From Sediminibacterium goheungense (GTDB lineage: Bacteria; Bacteroidota; Bacteroidia; Chitinophagales; Chitinophagaceae), in the NCBI RefSeq assembly GCF_004361915.1, contig NZ_SNWP01000015.1:1-64000 (forward strand): 64,000 nt of DNA. Reading direction: 5' to 3'. Under the pieces are notes generated by a model. The model ran no database searches. It was not told where the DNA came from and saw nothing but the letters and a program-made list of their open reading frames with translations. Both the position numbers and the translations under genes were made by a program. Shown here in pieces: positions 1 through 12,700 of this stretch. Within the stretch, counting starts at the first letter, position 1, and every line of letters begins with the position of its first letter.

Positions 1-1140
1 TATAGTGTAGTAGCGACCAGTGCAGAAGGTTGTTCATCAGCATCGGTATCAAGCAGTGTAACAGTTAATCCAGTTCCGACAGCAGCGATCAGTGCGAATG
101 GTCCGACCACATTCTGTGCAGGTGGATCTGTAACCTTGACTGCAACAGGTGGTGCGAGCTACCTGTGGAGCAATGGAGCAACAACTTCATCAATCACCGT
201 ATCAAACGGAGGAACATATAGCGTAGTAGCGACCAGTGCAGAAGGTTGTTCATCAGCATCGGTATCAACCAGTGTAACAGTTAATCCAGTTCCGACAGCA
301 GCGATCAGTGCAGATGGTCCGACTACATTCTGTGCAGGTGGATCTGTAACCTTGACAGCAACAGGTGGTGCAAGCTACCTGTGGAGCAATGGAGCAACAA
401 CTTCATCAATCACTGTAAGCAGTGGGGGTGTATATAGTGTAGTAGCAACCAGTGCAGAAGGTTGTTCATCAGCATCAGTATCAACAACAGTAACAGTTAA
501 TCCTAAACCAACGGTATCGATTAGCGCGAATGGTCCAACTACATTCTGTGCAGGTGGATCTGTAACATTAACAGCAAGTGGTGGGGTAAGTTATCTATGG
601 AGTAATGGTGCTAATACAGCTTCCATTACAGTTTCAACAGCTGGAACATATAGTGTAGTAGCTGTTAATGGTGCAGGATGCAGCTCAAGAGCTGAAGTGG
701 TAACGGTAAATGTTAACCCATTACCTGTGGCAACTATTACAGCAAATGGTTCTACCAGTTTCTGTGCAGGTGGATCTGTGACACTTACAGCAGGTGGCGG
801 TACTAGCTATCTCTGGAGTAATGGCGCAAACACAGCATCTGTTAATGTAACAACCGGTGGTACCTACAGTGTGGTAGCCATTAATGCAGCGGGTTGTCAG
901 TCGGCTCCTGTATCGCAAACGGTTACCGTAACAGCACAACCTACTGTTAACATCACAGCCAACGGACCATTAAATTTCTGCCCAGGTGGTAGTGTGACTC
1001 TTGATGCGGGTCCTGCCGCATCTTACCTGTGGAGTAATGGTGCAACCAGCAGAACCATTACGGTAAATACATCAGGTAATTATGCTGTAACCATTAATAA
1101 TGGGAATAACTGTACGGCAACTTCTGCAGCAGTAACAGTG
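1..1140 (+). repeat. Tandem 216-bp repeats coding for Ig-like units
   Basis: The sequence TATAGTGTAGTAGC or a close variant recurs at 1, 217, 433, 649, 865 and 1081, exactly 216 bp (72 codons) apart. The first three units are nearly identical in DNA, including silent positions, while later units match mostly in protein. This gradient suggests recent duplication at the 5' side; the array probably continues upstream of the window. Confidence 0.92.
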
Positions 1141-3645
1141 AATGCAACAGATAATATTGCACCATCGATTACAGCTCCAGCGAATATTACGGTGACTTAC
1201 GGTCAAACGGTAGTATTGGGTAATGCAGTTGCTTCCGATAATTGTAGTGTAACGGTGACCAATAATGCACCATCTGTATTCCCTGTTGGTGTAACAATCG
1301 TAACCTGGACAGCGACAGATGGCTCAGGTAATACGAAGACAGCACAACAAACCGTTACAGTACTTGCACCAGCAACCTGTTCAAGCAGTATTACAGTTGT
1401 GCCTGAGAATACCATATATACAGGCGGTGTACCAACCGATATTTATCTTGGATATGGACCACAGAAAGTAACACTGAAAGTAAATGCAACCGGTGGTTCT
1501 TCCTATACCTATAGCTGGACATCTGTTTCAGGTGGAGGTACACTGAGCAATAATGCAAGCAGTCAGCCTGTATTTGCACCATCAGTAGCCGGTATCTATG
1601 TATTCAGGGTTCAGGTAAGAACACAGTCAGGCTGTGTAACGACCAGCACTGTTACCATCTGTGTGAAAGATATTCGTGTGAAAGAAAGCGATGATAATAA
1701 ATGCGACCATAAATCTCATAGCTATAAAGATTGTAAACATAGTCAGCATAATCATTCCAAATGTGATCATAAATCACATGATAAGAGTAAGTGTAAGGAC
1801 AAATATGATGATGGCGATGATGATGATGATGAGTGTGATCATAGGAGCCATGATTATAAAAATTGTAAGCACAAAGGTCATAGACACAGTAGCTGTGACC
1901 ACAGAAGTCATAGTTCATCATCCTGTAAGAATAAATATGATGATGACGATGATGATGATCATGACGACGACGACGACGATGACAACTATAAAGTTTACAT
2001 CTGTCACGTACCTCCGGGTAATTCGGGTAATCCGTTAACCTTGTCTATCAGCATCAATGCTGTAGAAAGTCATCTGAGAAACCACTCAGGCGACAGATTG
2101 GGATCTTGTGGTACACAAAACAGCTGTTCAGTATCTCAGCCACCTGTTTGTACCAGCTCTATAACAGCAGACGGATCAACCACTTTCTGTACCGGTGGAT
2201 CAGTAAAACTTACCGCCAGTGCAGGTAGCAGTTACAAATGGAACACAGGTGCCACAACCCAGTCTATCACAGTTACCGCTTCCGGAACATACAGCGTCAT
2301 CGTTACTTACGCAAATGGCTGTAAAGCACCGTCAGTTTCACAAACTGTAACTGTTAATCCGAAACCTGTGGTAAACATTTCAGCCAATGGACCATTGAAT
2401 TTCTGTCCGGGTGGTTCTGTAACCCTTGATGCAGGCGTTGCAAATGCTTATCAATGGAGTAATGGGGCTACTACCAGAACCATTACGGTTAATAAGTCAG
2501 GTAATTATAATGTAACCATTAACAATGGAAATGGATGTACCGCAACTTCTTCAACTGTTTGTGTAACGGTAAGTGATAATGTACCTCCAACCATTACAGC
2601 ACCTGCCAATATCACAGTTACGAGTGGACAGCCAGTTGTTCTGGGTACACCTGTTGCCAATGACAACTGTAGTGTAACAGTTACCAATAACGCTCCATCT
2701 GTATATCCAGTTGGTACAACAACGGTTACCTGGACAGCAAGAGATGGTTCAGGTAATACTGCAACAGCCACACAAAGAGTAACCGTGGTAGCACCGGTAG
2801 TATGTAGCAGTAACATTACGGTAATACCTGAAAACAATGTGTATACGGGTGGAATACCCACCAATATCTATATTGGATACGGACCTCAGAAAGTAACCCT
2901 TAGGGCCAATGCGACAGGTGGTTCAGGATACAGCTATAACTGGAGATCGGTTTCAGGTGGCGGTTCATTGAGCAGCACCAGCAGTTCACAACCCGTATTC
3001 TGTCCGAGCAAAGAAGGATATTATACATTTGAAGTAAGAATCACCAATTCAGCAGGCTGTGTAAGTACCAGTCAGGTGAGCATATGTGTAAAAGATATCA
3101 GGGTAGATGATGATTGCGATGACTGGGGCTGGAGAAGCAGCAGTTATTCCAAAGTATATATCAGCAGACGTTATGGCAATACCAATAACTATACAGTACT
3201 TCAGGTGAAAGTATCTGATGTAGCTAATCATCTGAATTGTTACCCGAATGACAGACTTGGTAAGGGCCTCACTGGTTGTGTAACCAATGCGCTATCTAGT
3301 CCGGTTACAACAGGTGTTAACACAGCAACACTCACTACTGAAACGCCGGCTGTAAGTTCGGGTGGCAAGATTGTTGCCAATGCTGCAACAGAAACAGATC
3401 TGGATGTACAGGTTATGGGTAATCCTTCGTACAACTACTTCATTGTGAGGGTTCGCAGTAAAGAAACGGCTCCTGTTCAGGTGAAAGTAGTCGATATGTA
3501 TGGCAGAACTGTTGAAGCCAAAGCCAATCAACAAGCAAACAGTACCCTTCAGATAGGGGAGCAATATCAGACAGGAACATATTTTGCAGAATTCCGTCAG
3601 GGAACCCGCCGCAAAGTTGTTCAACTCATCAAGCTGAAACGCTGA
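1..3645 (+). CDS. Repeat-rich T9SS type A surface protein, 5' end outside window
   Basis: The reading frame is open from base 1, so the start lies upstream. The protein opens with Ig-like/PKD-like units of 72 residues that carry an SYLWSNGA core and one Cys near each end. They are followed by an HYR domain (ITAPANITVT...) and a further Ig-like domain ending in CVKDIRV. Next come an Asp/His/Lys/Cys-rich stretch (1681-1989), a CHxPPGN-type domain (1990-2112), a second Ig/HYR/Ig set and a degenerate second CHxPPGN domain (3151-3279). The last 75 or so residues look like a T9SS type A sorting domain: a GNPSYNYF start, VVDMYGR in the middle, and a basic end KLKR. By family knowledge such proteins are exported by T9SS and fixed to the cell surface. 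Role inferred: adhesin or matrix protein. A strong terminator follows. Confidence 0.9.
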   Translation, partial: YSVVATSAEGCSSASVSSSVTVNPVPTAAISANGPTTFCAGGSVTLTATGGASYLWSNGATTSSITVSNGGTYSVVATSAEGCSSASVSTSVTVNPVPTAAISADGPTTFCAGGSVTLTATGGASYLWSNGATTSSITVSSGGVYSVVATSAEGCSSASVSTTVTVNPKPTVSISANGPTTFCAGGSVTLTASGGVSYLWSNGANTASITVSTAGTYSVVAVNGAGCSSRAEVVTVNVNPLPVATITANGSTSFCAGGSVTLTAGGGTSYLWSNGANTASVNVTTGGTYSVVAINAAGCQSAPVSQTVTVTAQPTVNITANGPLNFCPGGSVTLDAGPAASYLWSNGATSRTITVNTSGNYAVTINNGNNCTATSAAVTVNATDNIAPSITAPANITVTYGQTVVLGNAVASDNCSVTVTNNAPSVFPVGVTIVTWTATDGSGNTKTAQQTVTVLAPATCSSSITVVPENTIYTGGVPTDIYLGYGPQKVTLKVNATGGSSYTYSWTSVSGGGTLSNNASSQPVFAPSVAGIYVFRVQVRTQSGCVTTSTVTICVKDIRVKESDDNKCDHKSHSYKDCKHSQHNHSKCDHKSHDKSKCKDKYDDGDDDDDECDHRSHDYKNCKHKGHRHSSCDHRSHSSSSCKNKYDDDDDDDHDDDDDDDNYKVYICHVPPGNSGNPLTLSISINAVESHLRNHSGDRLGSCGTQNSCSVSQPPVCTSSITADGSTTFCTGGSVKLTASAGSSYKWNTGATTQSITVTASGTYSVIVTYANGCKAPSVSQTVTVNPKPVVNISANGPLNFCPGGSVTLDAGVANAYQWSNGATTRTITVNKSGNYNVTINNGNGCTATSSTVCVTVSDNVPPTITAPANITVTSGQPVVLGTPVANDNCSVTVTNNAPSVYPVGTTTVTWTARDGSGNTATATQRVTVVAPVVCSSNITVIPENNVYTGGIPTNIYIGYGPQKVTLRANATGGSGYSYNWRSVSGGGSLSSTSSSQPVFCPSKEGYYTFEVRITNSAGCVSTSQVSICVKDIRVDDDCDDWGWRSSSYSKVYISRRYGNTNNYTVLQVKVSDVANHLNCYPNDRLGKGLTGCVTNALSSPVTTGVNTATLTTETPAVSSGGKIVANAATETDLDVQVMGNPSYNYFIVRVRSKETAPVQVKVVDMYGRTVEAKANQQANSTLQIGEQYQTGTYFAEFRQGTRRKVVQLIKLKR
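943..3105 (+). repeat. Internal segmental duplication, offset 1425 bp
   Basis: The Ig/HYR/Ig block at about 943-1680 recurs at about 2368-3105 with a constant offset of 1425 bp (475 codons). I found no indel at the points I checked (949/2374, 1171/2596, 1669/3094). Both copies end in a CVKDIRV motif followed by an acidic stretch and then a CHxPPGN-type domain, so the duplicated unit is a multi-domain module rather than a single Ig fold. Confidence 0.85.
1681..1989 (+). repeat. Asp/His/Lys/Cys-rich low-complexity coding stretch
   Basis: About 100 codons are made almost only of Asp, His, Lys, Ser and Cys. CDHKSH- or CDHRSH-like words are repeated, alternating with runs of Asp (GAT/GAC). The reading frame is not interrupted. 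The composition suggests binding of divalent metal ions, but no known metal-site family is recognised; this is inference from composition. Confidence 0.85.
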
Positions 3646-3654
3646 TGATCTTTT

Positions 3655-3693
3655 ACCGGCATGTTATTGTATGCAATAACATGCCGGTTTTTT
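3655..3693 (+). terminator. Rho-independent terminator
   Basis: A perfect 15-bp stem (ACCGGCATGTTATTG and its complement) with a TATG loop is followed by a run of T. It separates the type A protein from the giant adhesin gene. Confidence 0.92.
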
Positions 3694-3791
3694 CAATCCA
3701 ACTATCCTTCAAGTAAACAATCGGTCTTAACTGACTGATTATACTTGTTTATGCAAGAACCTGACCGTACAACTAAAACCACTGGCTCGTT

Positions 3792-6700
3792 ATGTTTGCA
3801 AGGATCCGTATCGCCTTCTTTTTAATGGCAGTAATATTGATTGCCGTTACGAATGCAACCGCACAAAACACCACTTTCAAAAAAGGATCTGCTATTATTG
3901 ATGTAGGATCTGCCACACCAACAATCGGTAATTCATTAAAGCCATATGGATTGATTTATGCTTTGTTGAAAAACCACAATGTTCCGGTAAATTGTGTGAT
4001 TGATCCGAATAAAGTAAAAGACGGTATCGACTTTACCTATTCTGGAAAGAGTTATAGGGGTGGGCCATTTATTATTTCTGTTGATTATCTGACAACACAG
4101 GTAAAGAATACGATTAATTCTTTTGTGAATCAGGGAGCGATCGTAGATTATACAACTTCAGATCTTACTGTTAATGTTACCTATAAACTGAATTTTGCAC
4201 CTAAGTGGGTAATGGACAGAACCAATGGTGTAATTGCTGTTCGTTTTCTGAATAATGCCGGTATTCCTTCTTCAGCTTTTTCATTCAAAGAACCCAGCCA
4301 GTTGGGCGATTGCGACGATTTGTTTGTAATGCCGCACGCTGATCCTACCTGGGCTTATCATAATAAATTATACTTCTGGAATAAAGAAAATAGAGGTGCC
4401 ATCTGGGCTGGTTGTCATGCGGTAAGTGTGTTGGAAAACCTTTCTAAGGATACATCGATTTCTGGTGTGCCGACTACACTGAAAATGAATTTTCTTTCTA
4501 CTAATGGGTTAGTTAATTTTGAAGAACATGGCAAGGGAGCATTGCCATATAGTCCTTATAACCCCGCAGATCCGCTTGCCCAGTATATTGGTAAAACAGA
4601 TGGGGCGCAAACTTTTGGATCTGAAAATGTGTTCCTCCCAAAACTCGGTGGTGGTTGGAATAGCGGCACTAAAATTTTAACAGGTAGTCCGCAGCAATCT
4701 GATGTTCCCTTGCTTTCTCCTGGCCCTGGTGCCGTTAATATTTATGGTAAGGGATTCAATGATAATGCACGCGGATATGTTGCATACCAGGCTGGTCATA
4801 ATATAGCATCAACACTTACCGCAGATGCGGTAGCGGCTCAGCGTATATTTTTCAACTTCAGTTTTTTTGCACTGAATGACAATGTGATTCCTAAAATCTC
4901 TGCATCCATTTCCGGAATTCCAACCCAAATGAATGCCAATACCACGTATACTAATTTTACAGCTAATGTAACAGGTTTGGGTGGTCCTTTTACTTATGAG
5001 TGGGTATCAACCATACCCGGAACCTTTACAGCTGCAAATGGTGCAGTAACTTCATTTACACCGAGCAATTCCATAACTACATTAACCACAGGAATTGTTA
5101 CCTGTAAAGTAACCGATGCCTGCGGTCGTGTAAGCTTCGATTCAAAAGGTATTACGGTAGTGCCTGCTAATCCGCCGATTACTGCCAGCAATATTGCTAA
5201 ATCTATACTGTCTGAATGTACGTCAAGTTCTATCGTATTCAATGTATTCGACAGCAATGTGGATGCCAATGCCGGTGCGAGAACACTGGTATCTGTTACT
5301 GGTCTTACCAATGGTACGGTATTGACCAATACTACGGGAGAAATTACTTATGTGCCGGCTGCCTATTTTAAAGGGACCGATGCAGGTACCTATACCATTT
5401 CGAATGGTATTTCGAATGTAACCGGTAACCTGAATATAACAGTAGGGGAAGTGGCATTGATTCCTTCCTTAACCAATGATGCGGCCACTGCAAAAATTGA
5501 TAACCCAACTGCGATCAATGTATTGGGCAATGATAAGAATACGCCCTCAAGTTCAGATGGAGGAAATCTGTATATCAGGGATATTGTAACCAAGCCTGGT
5601 AAGGGTTATGTATATATTAATACCAATGGAACGCTTACCTATCTTTCTAAAAAAGATGAAACCAATATAACTGGTGGAGATTCTTTCAGTTATCTGGCCT
5701 GTAATAATTCAGGTTATTGTGCTGTGGGTCTTGTGAATATTACATTGGAGCAGGATGCGTGTACAACGGGACAGTACCAAGCTGCCAATACCACAACAAG
5801 TACGACTACATTTACTGCAGTTTCGGATACGTATATTAATAGCCAGAATTCTCCAATTGATTCTTCTAATCATGTATCTGTAGGTGGATTAAGTGTTTTA
5901 AGGTTACATGGTAACTCAACGTCAACAATCGGTGTCAGAAAACCACTGATGAAGTTTGATCTATCAACCATTGCTACCAATGCCACTGTGAATAGTGCAA
6001 CATTAAAATTATATGTTACTTCAGGTACTTCTTTTCTTAATGCTACCCTTAGTCCGATACAGGCAACCATCTTTGCTTTAACAAAAGACTGGGTAGAAAA
6101 TGAAGCTACATGGAATAATTATAAAACCGGATCTGCATGGTCTGCGGGCGGTGCCGGCACAGATGATTATTCAAGTCTTGTGACCAACCCATCACTTCCC
6201 GGTACAGCGCCAACCTATACGCTTACACTGGCTGCACAATCAGAAATGAATGCAAGTATTGGTTCATTGGTAAGTAGTTGGGTTTCTACACCTGCAAATA
6301 ATAAAGGATTAATCATTGTACCTAAAACATCGATTGGGGCAATCGGTGGCGGTATTCATTTCTTCAGCCGTGAAGCATCTACAGCCAGCTTACGTCCTCA
6401 ACTGGAAGTAAACTATTCGACACCGGCACCCTGTCTGGTTATACCCGGCAACTACAAACCGATTGCTTACCCTGACACTACCAGTACACCATCCGGGACA
6501 GCAAAAACCATATCTGTATTGGCGAATGATGCTAACTACTATGGTAATACCAATGTTATTCAATCCGTAACCACACCGCAATATGGTACTGCAAGTATTG
6601 TGGGTAATACTATTCTTTACACACCGAATGGTTCTTATGTCGGTACGGATACCCTTACCTATACGATTAAGGATAACAGTACCAATGAAACCACTACCAC

Positions 6701-9700
6701 CACAGTGCGCATCAATGTAACACGCATTGCTCCCAAAATTAACCACGATGCAGCTTCTACTAATTCCGGTACTGCTGTGACGATTGCGGTAGGTGCGAAT
6801 GATACTGATGCACAGGGACAAATGGGGGCGCCCACAGTTACCACCAATCCTAAAAACGGAACCTTTACCATTAATGGTAACAGTATTGTGTATACGCCAG
6901 GCGCAGGATTCTATGGTAAAGACAGTTTGATTTATTCCCGTTCCAATATCAGTTCTGACCCTTGTGTGCCGGTTTTGAGTGATACGGCCATCGTACGCAT
7001 CACGGTTAATAACCAACCGCCAGTTGCGGGTAACGATATCGTAACCACATTCGGTTGCACACCAGTAGACATCAACGCGAAAACGAATGACAGTGATCCG
7101 GAAGGTACGCCACTCACAATCAATATAGTTTCCCAACCTACGAACGGGACCGTTACCATCAATGGAAATGGTACCATCCGGTATACACCCAATAATGGAT
7201 TTACCGGTTCAGATGGGTTCACCTATAAAGTAAAAGATGGCTCGCCCGATTCCTTACAAAGTAATACGGCATCGGTTAGCGTAACCGTGAGTGCTGCTGC
7301 AAACCCAAATCAGGCACCGGTAGGTGTGGCAGACTCGGATAATACACTGATTAATCAACCAGTCAATACTGATGTATTAGCCAATGATAGTGATCCGAAC
7401 AGTGATCCCCTTACCGTAAGCATTACTGCTCCGGGTTTATTGGCTCCAACCAATGGTACATTGGTATTGTTGGGGAACAAACAGATACGCTATATACCCA
7501 ATGCGAATTTCACAGGAACAGATACCTACGAATATCAGCTGACTGATAACCACCCATCCTGTTCAGGTTCATCTTCTTTATCAGTAAAAGTATTGGTAAC
7601 CATAAAAGTTACCCCAATACCTATCACGGTAGCCGGTACCGTATGGGATGATGCGAATGGTAGTGGTACAGGTACTTTCTCCAATATTTTCACAAGTGGA
7701 GAAGTGGGTACCAATGGTAATGGTGGTATATACCTGTATCTGGTAGATAACAACAATGAAATTATCGACCAGACTTCTATTGATAACAGCGGTAATTATT
7801 TACTGGTAAATGTGCCGCCTTCTTCCAATAACCTGAAACTGATAATGAGTAATGAGGTGAAGTCGATCGGTGAAACACTGACCACTTCAACCTTGCCAGC
7901 TGGTTATGTGGTAACCTCACCCGGTATCAGAAACCTGACTACCGGAACATCGAATCTGACGGGTATCGACTTTGGCGTCGGTATTCTGCCCGTAGCCATA
8001 TCCTATGATTTTACCAAACAGGTAAATCCCGGAGCCTTACTGGCATTGGATGCCACTAAATTTACGGGAACAGATGTAGACGGAACGATTGTCAGCATTC
8101 GTTATACAAGTTTCCCCTCCAATATTGCTTCGGTGGTGATCGGAGGTACTACCTATACCAGTGGTAACTGGCCAGGTGGTGGTGTAACTGTAGCGTTGAA
8201 TACAACGATTTCCATTTTCCCTAATGCAGGAACGGTAACACCTGAAATTCAGTTTCAGGTCATCGACAACAGTGGCAAGGAATCGCTTACAGCAGCAACT
8301 GTAAAAGTACCTATGTATACACCATTGTTGCCAGGTTCTATCAATGGGCCGGGTGCTGTATGTGGTGTGAGTGTGCCGGGAGCTTTAACTTCACTGACTG
8401 CAGCAAGTGGTGGTCAGTCTGCTATCAGCTATCAATGGCAAAGTAGTTTAGATAATACCACTTTCACAAATATTACAGATGCAACTTTCGCTGATTATAC
8501 ACCTGGCAATACCATAGCTGCTACTACTTATTTCAGGAGAAGAGCGATTACGAACGATGATGCAGCTGTATTCAGTAATGTGGTGACTGTTACCTTTAAT
8601 GCCTTACCATCTGTGCCCGTAAGTGGAACCGGTGCTACCAGCGCAGTGTCGGGTACTTTTAATATCAGTGCAACGGCACCTGCCGGAGCAAATCTCACCC
8701 TCGATTGGTATGCAACTTTAACAGGCGGTTCAGTATTAACAGGGGGATCCGGTACCACCACGTTTACAACACCTACCGTAACCTATACAACTACTTATTT
8801 TGTGGCGACCAGAAATACGGTAACAGGTTGTGTATCCAGTTCAAGATTATCTGTAGTGGTCACTATTACAGGTAGTACCAATCCGGGTATTATCGGAAGT
8901 AACCAAACGATTTGCGGTTCCGGCACTCCTGCGCAGCTAACTTCTATACAGGCGCCAGATGCAGGCGCTATACAATGGCAGAGCAGTACAAGTACTGACC
9001 CGCTCACTTTTACCAACATTGGCGGAGCAAATAGTGCAACGTATACACCAACAACGATCACTACCACTACCTACTATCGCAGGTTGGTAGCCGGTAATGC
9101 ATCCAATATTGTAGAAGTAACGGTTAATCCTCTGCCTGCTCAGCCAACTATTACAGCAGGTGCCAGAACGGGTACAGGTACAGTTACACTATCGGCCGCG
9201 GTACCGGCAGGCGTTACTGTAGACTGGTATTCTGCAGCTTCAGGCGGTACACTTTTATCTTCCGGTTCGGTTAACTACACAACACCATCTATCAGCAGTA
9301 CAACTAATTATTTTGCATTGGCAAGAAATATCAGTACCGGTTGTGTGGCTTCTGCACGTACACCGGTTACTGCTACGATTAACCCTACATTAACAGGCGG
9401 AACCATTGGCAGTAATAACAGTTATTGCGGACCTTCTACACCTGCTGCATTTACTTCAACAGCCGCTGCTTCAGGTGGTACAGGTTCTATCAGTTACCAG
9501 TGGGAGAGCAGCACAGATAATACAACTTTCACCAATATAGGAGGTGCCACCAACGCCACCTATACACCAGGTACTAATATTGCACAGACAACCTACTACA
9601 GAAGAAAAGCAAGTACTTCGGTGGATGCTGCTGTGTATAGTAATACAGTAGTAATTACCATTAAAGCATTGCCGATTATTGTGATCGCTCCTTTAACAGC

Positions 9701-12700
9701 GGCTATAACAACGGGCAGCAGTATTGGTATTACAGCCAGTGGTGCGGTTACTTATTCATGGTCGCCAACCATCGGTTTATCTGCTGCGAATACGGCAACC
9801 GTTACAGCTTCACCCACTACTACAAGACTCTACACCGTATCAGGAACAGATGCGGATGCTTGTGTGGGTACTGCTAGCATTACTGTTACCGTAAACCCTG
9901 CATTAAATCCCGGATCCATTGGTTCAGATCAGGTGATTTGTGCGAATACAGCTCCTGCAGCTCTTACGTCTGTTGCTGCAGCTTCAGGCGGAACGGGTAC
10001 CATCAGTTACCAATGGCAGAGCAGTACAAACAATATTTTGTTTACCAATATTGTTGGTGCGATAGCAGCTACATATGCCCCTTCAGCACTTTCTCAAACA
10101 ACTTATTACAGAAGATTAGCTACCACATCAGTAGATGTTACAGTGATGTCGAATGTGGTTACCATTACAGCAAATCCATTGCCTGTATTAACCATTACGC
10201 CAGCTTCACTTACTTTACCCAAAGGAGCTTATGCCGTACTTACGGCATCGGGTGCTACTACTTATACCTGGACTCCCACTACGAATCTCGGTTCAACCAA
10301 TACAGCTAGTGTTACCGCAAACCCATCCGCTACAACTACCTATACTGTTTCCGGTATTGGTGCGAATACCTGTACCAATACATTAAGTGTAACGATTACA
10401 GTGGATGATGTAAAACATCCTGATTTTGGTGTTACGAATGTAAACGTTCCATTACCCGGTAATGTATCCACCAATGATAATACACAGGCAGGTACAACCT
10501 ACGGTACGCCGATACCAGTTACCGGTAATCCTTCTGGTGGTACTGTTACCATGAATGCAAATGGTACATACAGCTTTACCTCCCCCAATGTAGGTATATA
10601 CAGGTATTATGTACCGGTATGTGCAAGCGGACAAACAACAGGTTGCCCGGTAACATTGTTGCAGATTACAGTGTTCAGTCATATATCAACTACCAATCCA
10701 CCTGTTGCCAATCCGGATATTGCTACTACTAAAATGAATACACCTGTAACGGTAAATATTCTGTCGAATGATAAATGTGCCAATACAGGATGTACCTTAA
10801 ATCCTGCGAGTGTCAGCATTACTACCAATCCAGTAAACGGAACAACTACAGTAAATCCTGACGGCACAATTATTTATACGCCGAATAATGGATTTACAGG
10901 AAGAGATAGTTTGCAATACAGTGTGTGTGATAATACTACACCAGTTGCATTATGTGCTGTTACAAAAGTTTATTTCAATGTACTGCCAACTGTAGTTTCG
11001 GCTAAGATTACAGCAGCCGATGACTATGGATCAACAACACTGGGAGGAACCATTACAGGTAATATTCTTTCAAATGATAAACACTCAGAAAATTCTGCTA
11101 TTACAGTTACTTCAAATGGCACACCTTTAAGTTCACAGGGAACGTTGGTAATGAATGCAAACGGTTCCTATACGTTTACAGCAGCGGCTAATTTCACAGG
11201 ACCTGTAGATATTGTGTACACGGTTTGTGGTGGTACTCCTAATATCTGCACGAATGCTACTCTGCACCTGCTGGTATCGCCTTTAGGTATCGACGCAGTG
11301 AATGATGACTTTACCAGCAAACCGATTGACGGTGCAAAAGGTGGAAGTACCACAACTGTATTGACTAATGATAAACTGAATAATAATGCCGTAAATGCCA
11401 ATGATATCAATATTACAATTGTAAACAACGGTGGTATCACAGGTTTAACGGTTTCTTCTTCAGGTATATTAACCGTGCCTAGTAATACAACTGAAGGTAA
11501 TTATACGGTTATCTATCAGATATGTGAAAAAGCGCAGCCGGTCAATTGTGACCAGGCAACAGTGCTTATCACCATTGCAAGAGGATTGTATAGTGAAGTA
11601 ACTGCCGTATGTATAGGTGATGTGCCATATGTGCAATACAAGGTAACACCTAACTTCCTGGCAGGTGCCAATCCGGTTACATTGACCTGGCTGAATACGG
11701 ATAAGTCTGTAGTAACCGCACAAGCGGTTCAGGCCAATCAGTCAACCACCGCAACTATTTTGTGGCCCGGTGCTGTAGTGGATGCTAATAGTAAACCTGT
11801 TGACTGGCCAGGTTGGATTATACAGAATGGTGTATGGGTACAGGGTAATGATGGCTTTGAAAAAACAAGACCCACAGCTTATCTGGTATTTAGTGTAAAC
11901 CCTACTGATACCGTTCAGTTAAGTTATCCGCCTGCTTCTCCAGCTTGTGTGGCATCTCCTGATAAATACGAGTTATTGGCAGGTAGTATTGGAACCAATC
12001 ATACAATATGTGCAGGTGCACCGGCGAATACATTGACCTCAATTACCAATGCAAGCGGCGGTATCGGTACAATCAGTTACCAGTGGCAGATTAGTACAGA
12101 TGGTACCAACTTTACAAATATCACCAATACCAATGCTGCAACGCTGGCACCTGGTACGCTAACGCAAGACAGGTTTTATAGAAGAATAGCTTCTACCTCT
12201 AATGGTATTACAGCCATTTCGAATGTGGTAAAAGTAACTGTAACGCCAGTACCTGCTATTGTTGGACCTATTATTGGAGATTGTGCGGTTAATAAAGACA
12301 GTACAAGATTATATACCGTAACACCTGCTGCCAATGCTACCAGTTATTTATGGACAGTTCCGGTAGGATGGACGGGTAATTCAACCACGAATAGCATAAC
12401 GGTTGGAACCGGTAATTCCAATGGTGTGATTACTGTAACACCTAAGAATGGCAATTGTACAGGATCGACTGTATCCTTTACGGTGAAAGTAATTGACTAT
12501 GCACAGGTAACATTCAGTGCTACACCTACTACTGCATTAGGTGATAACAATACACCTATCAATGTAGGCATTCAGTTGATAGATGTGAACGGATTACCTA
12601 TTACATGTAGCGGAGGACCGGCCACTTTATGTACCAATTCAGGAACCGGAACCTTTACAACAGTAATTGATAATGGTAATGGAACCTATTCTTCTACATT

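Noticed and set aside
1691..2038. Alternative-frame open reading frame over the acidic stretch (Met/Ile-rich)
   Set aside because: It is a by-product of the GAT/GAC/CAT-rich codons of the real frame; the product is low complexity without a recognisable start or domain.
3791..3798. TATGTTTG as a -7 promoter element of the giant adhesin
   Set aside because: It overlaps the ATG itself; transcription from it would remove the start codon and the basic part of the signal peptide.
9938..10309. Same-strand, other-frame ORF inside the giant adhesin
   Set aside because: It is rich in Cys, Ser and Tyr from shifted Thr/Ala/Ser codons and has no domain; the main frame is continuous through it.
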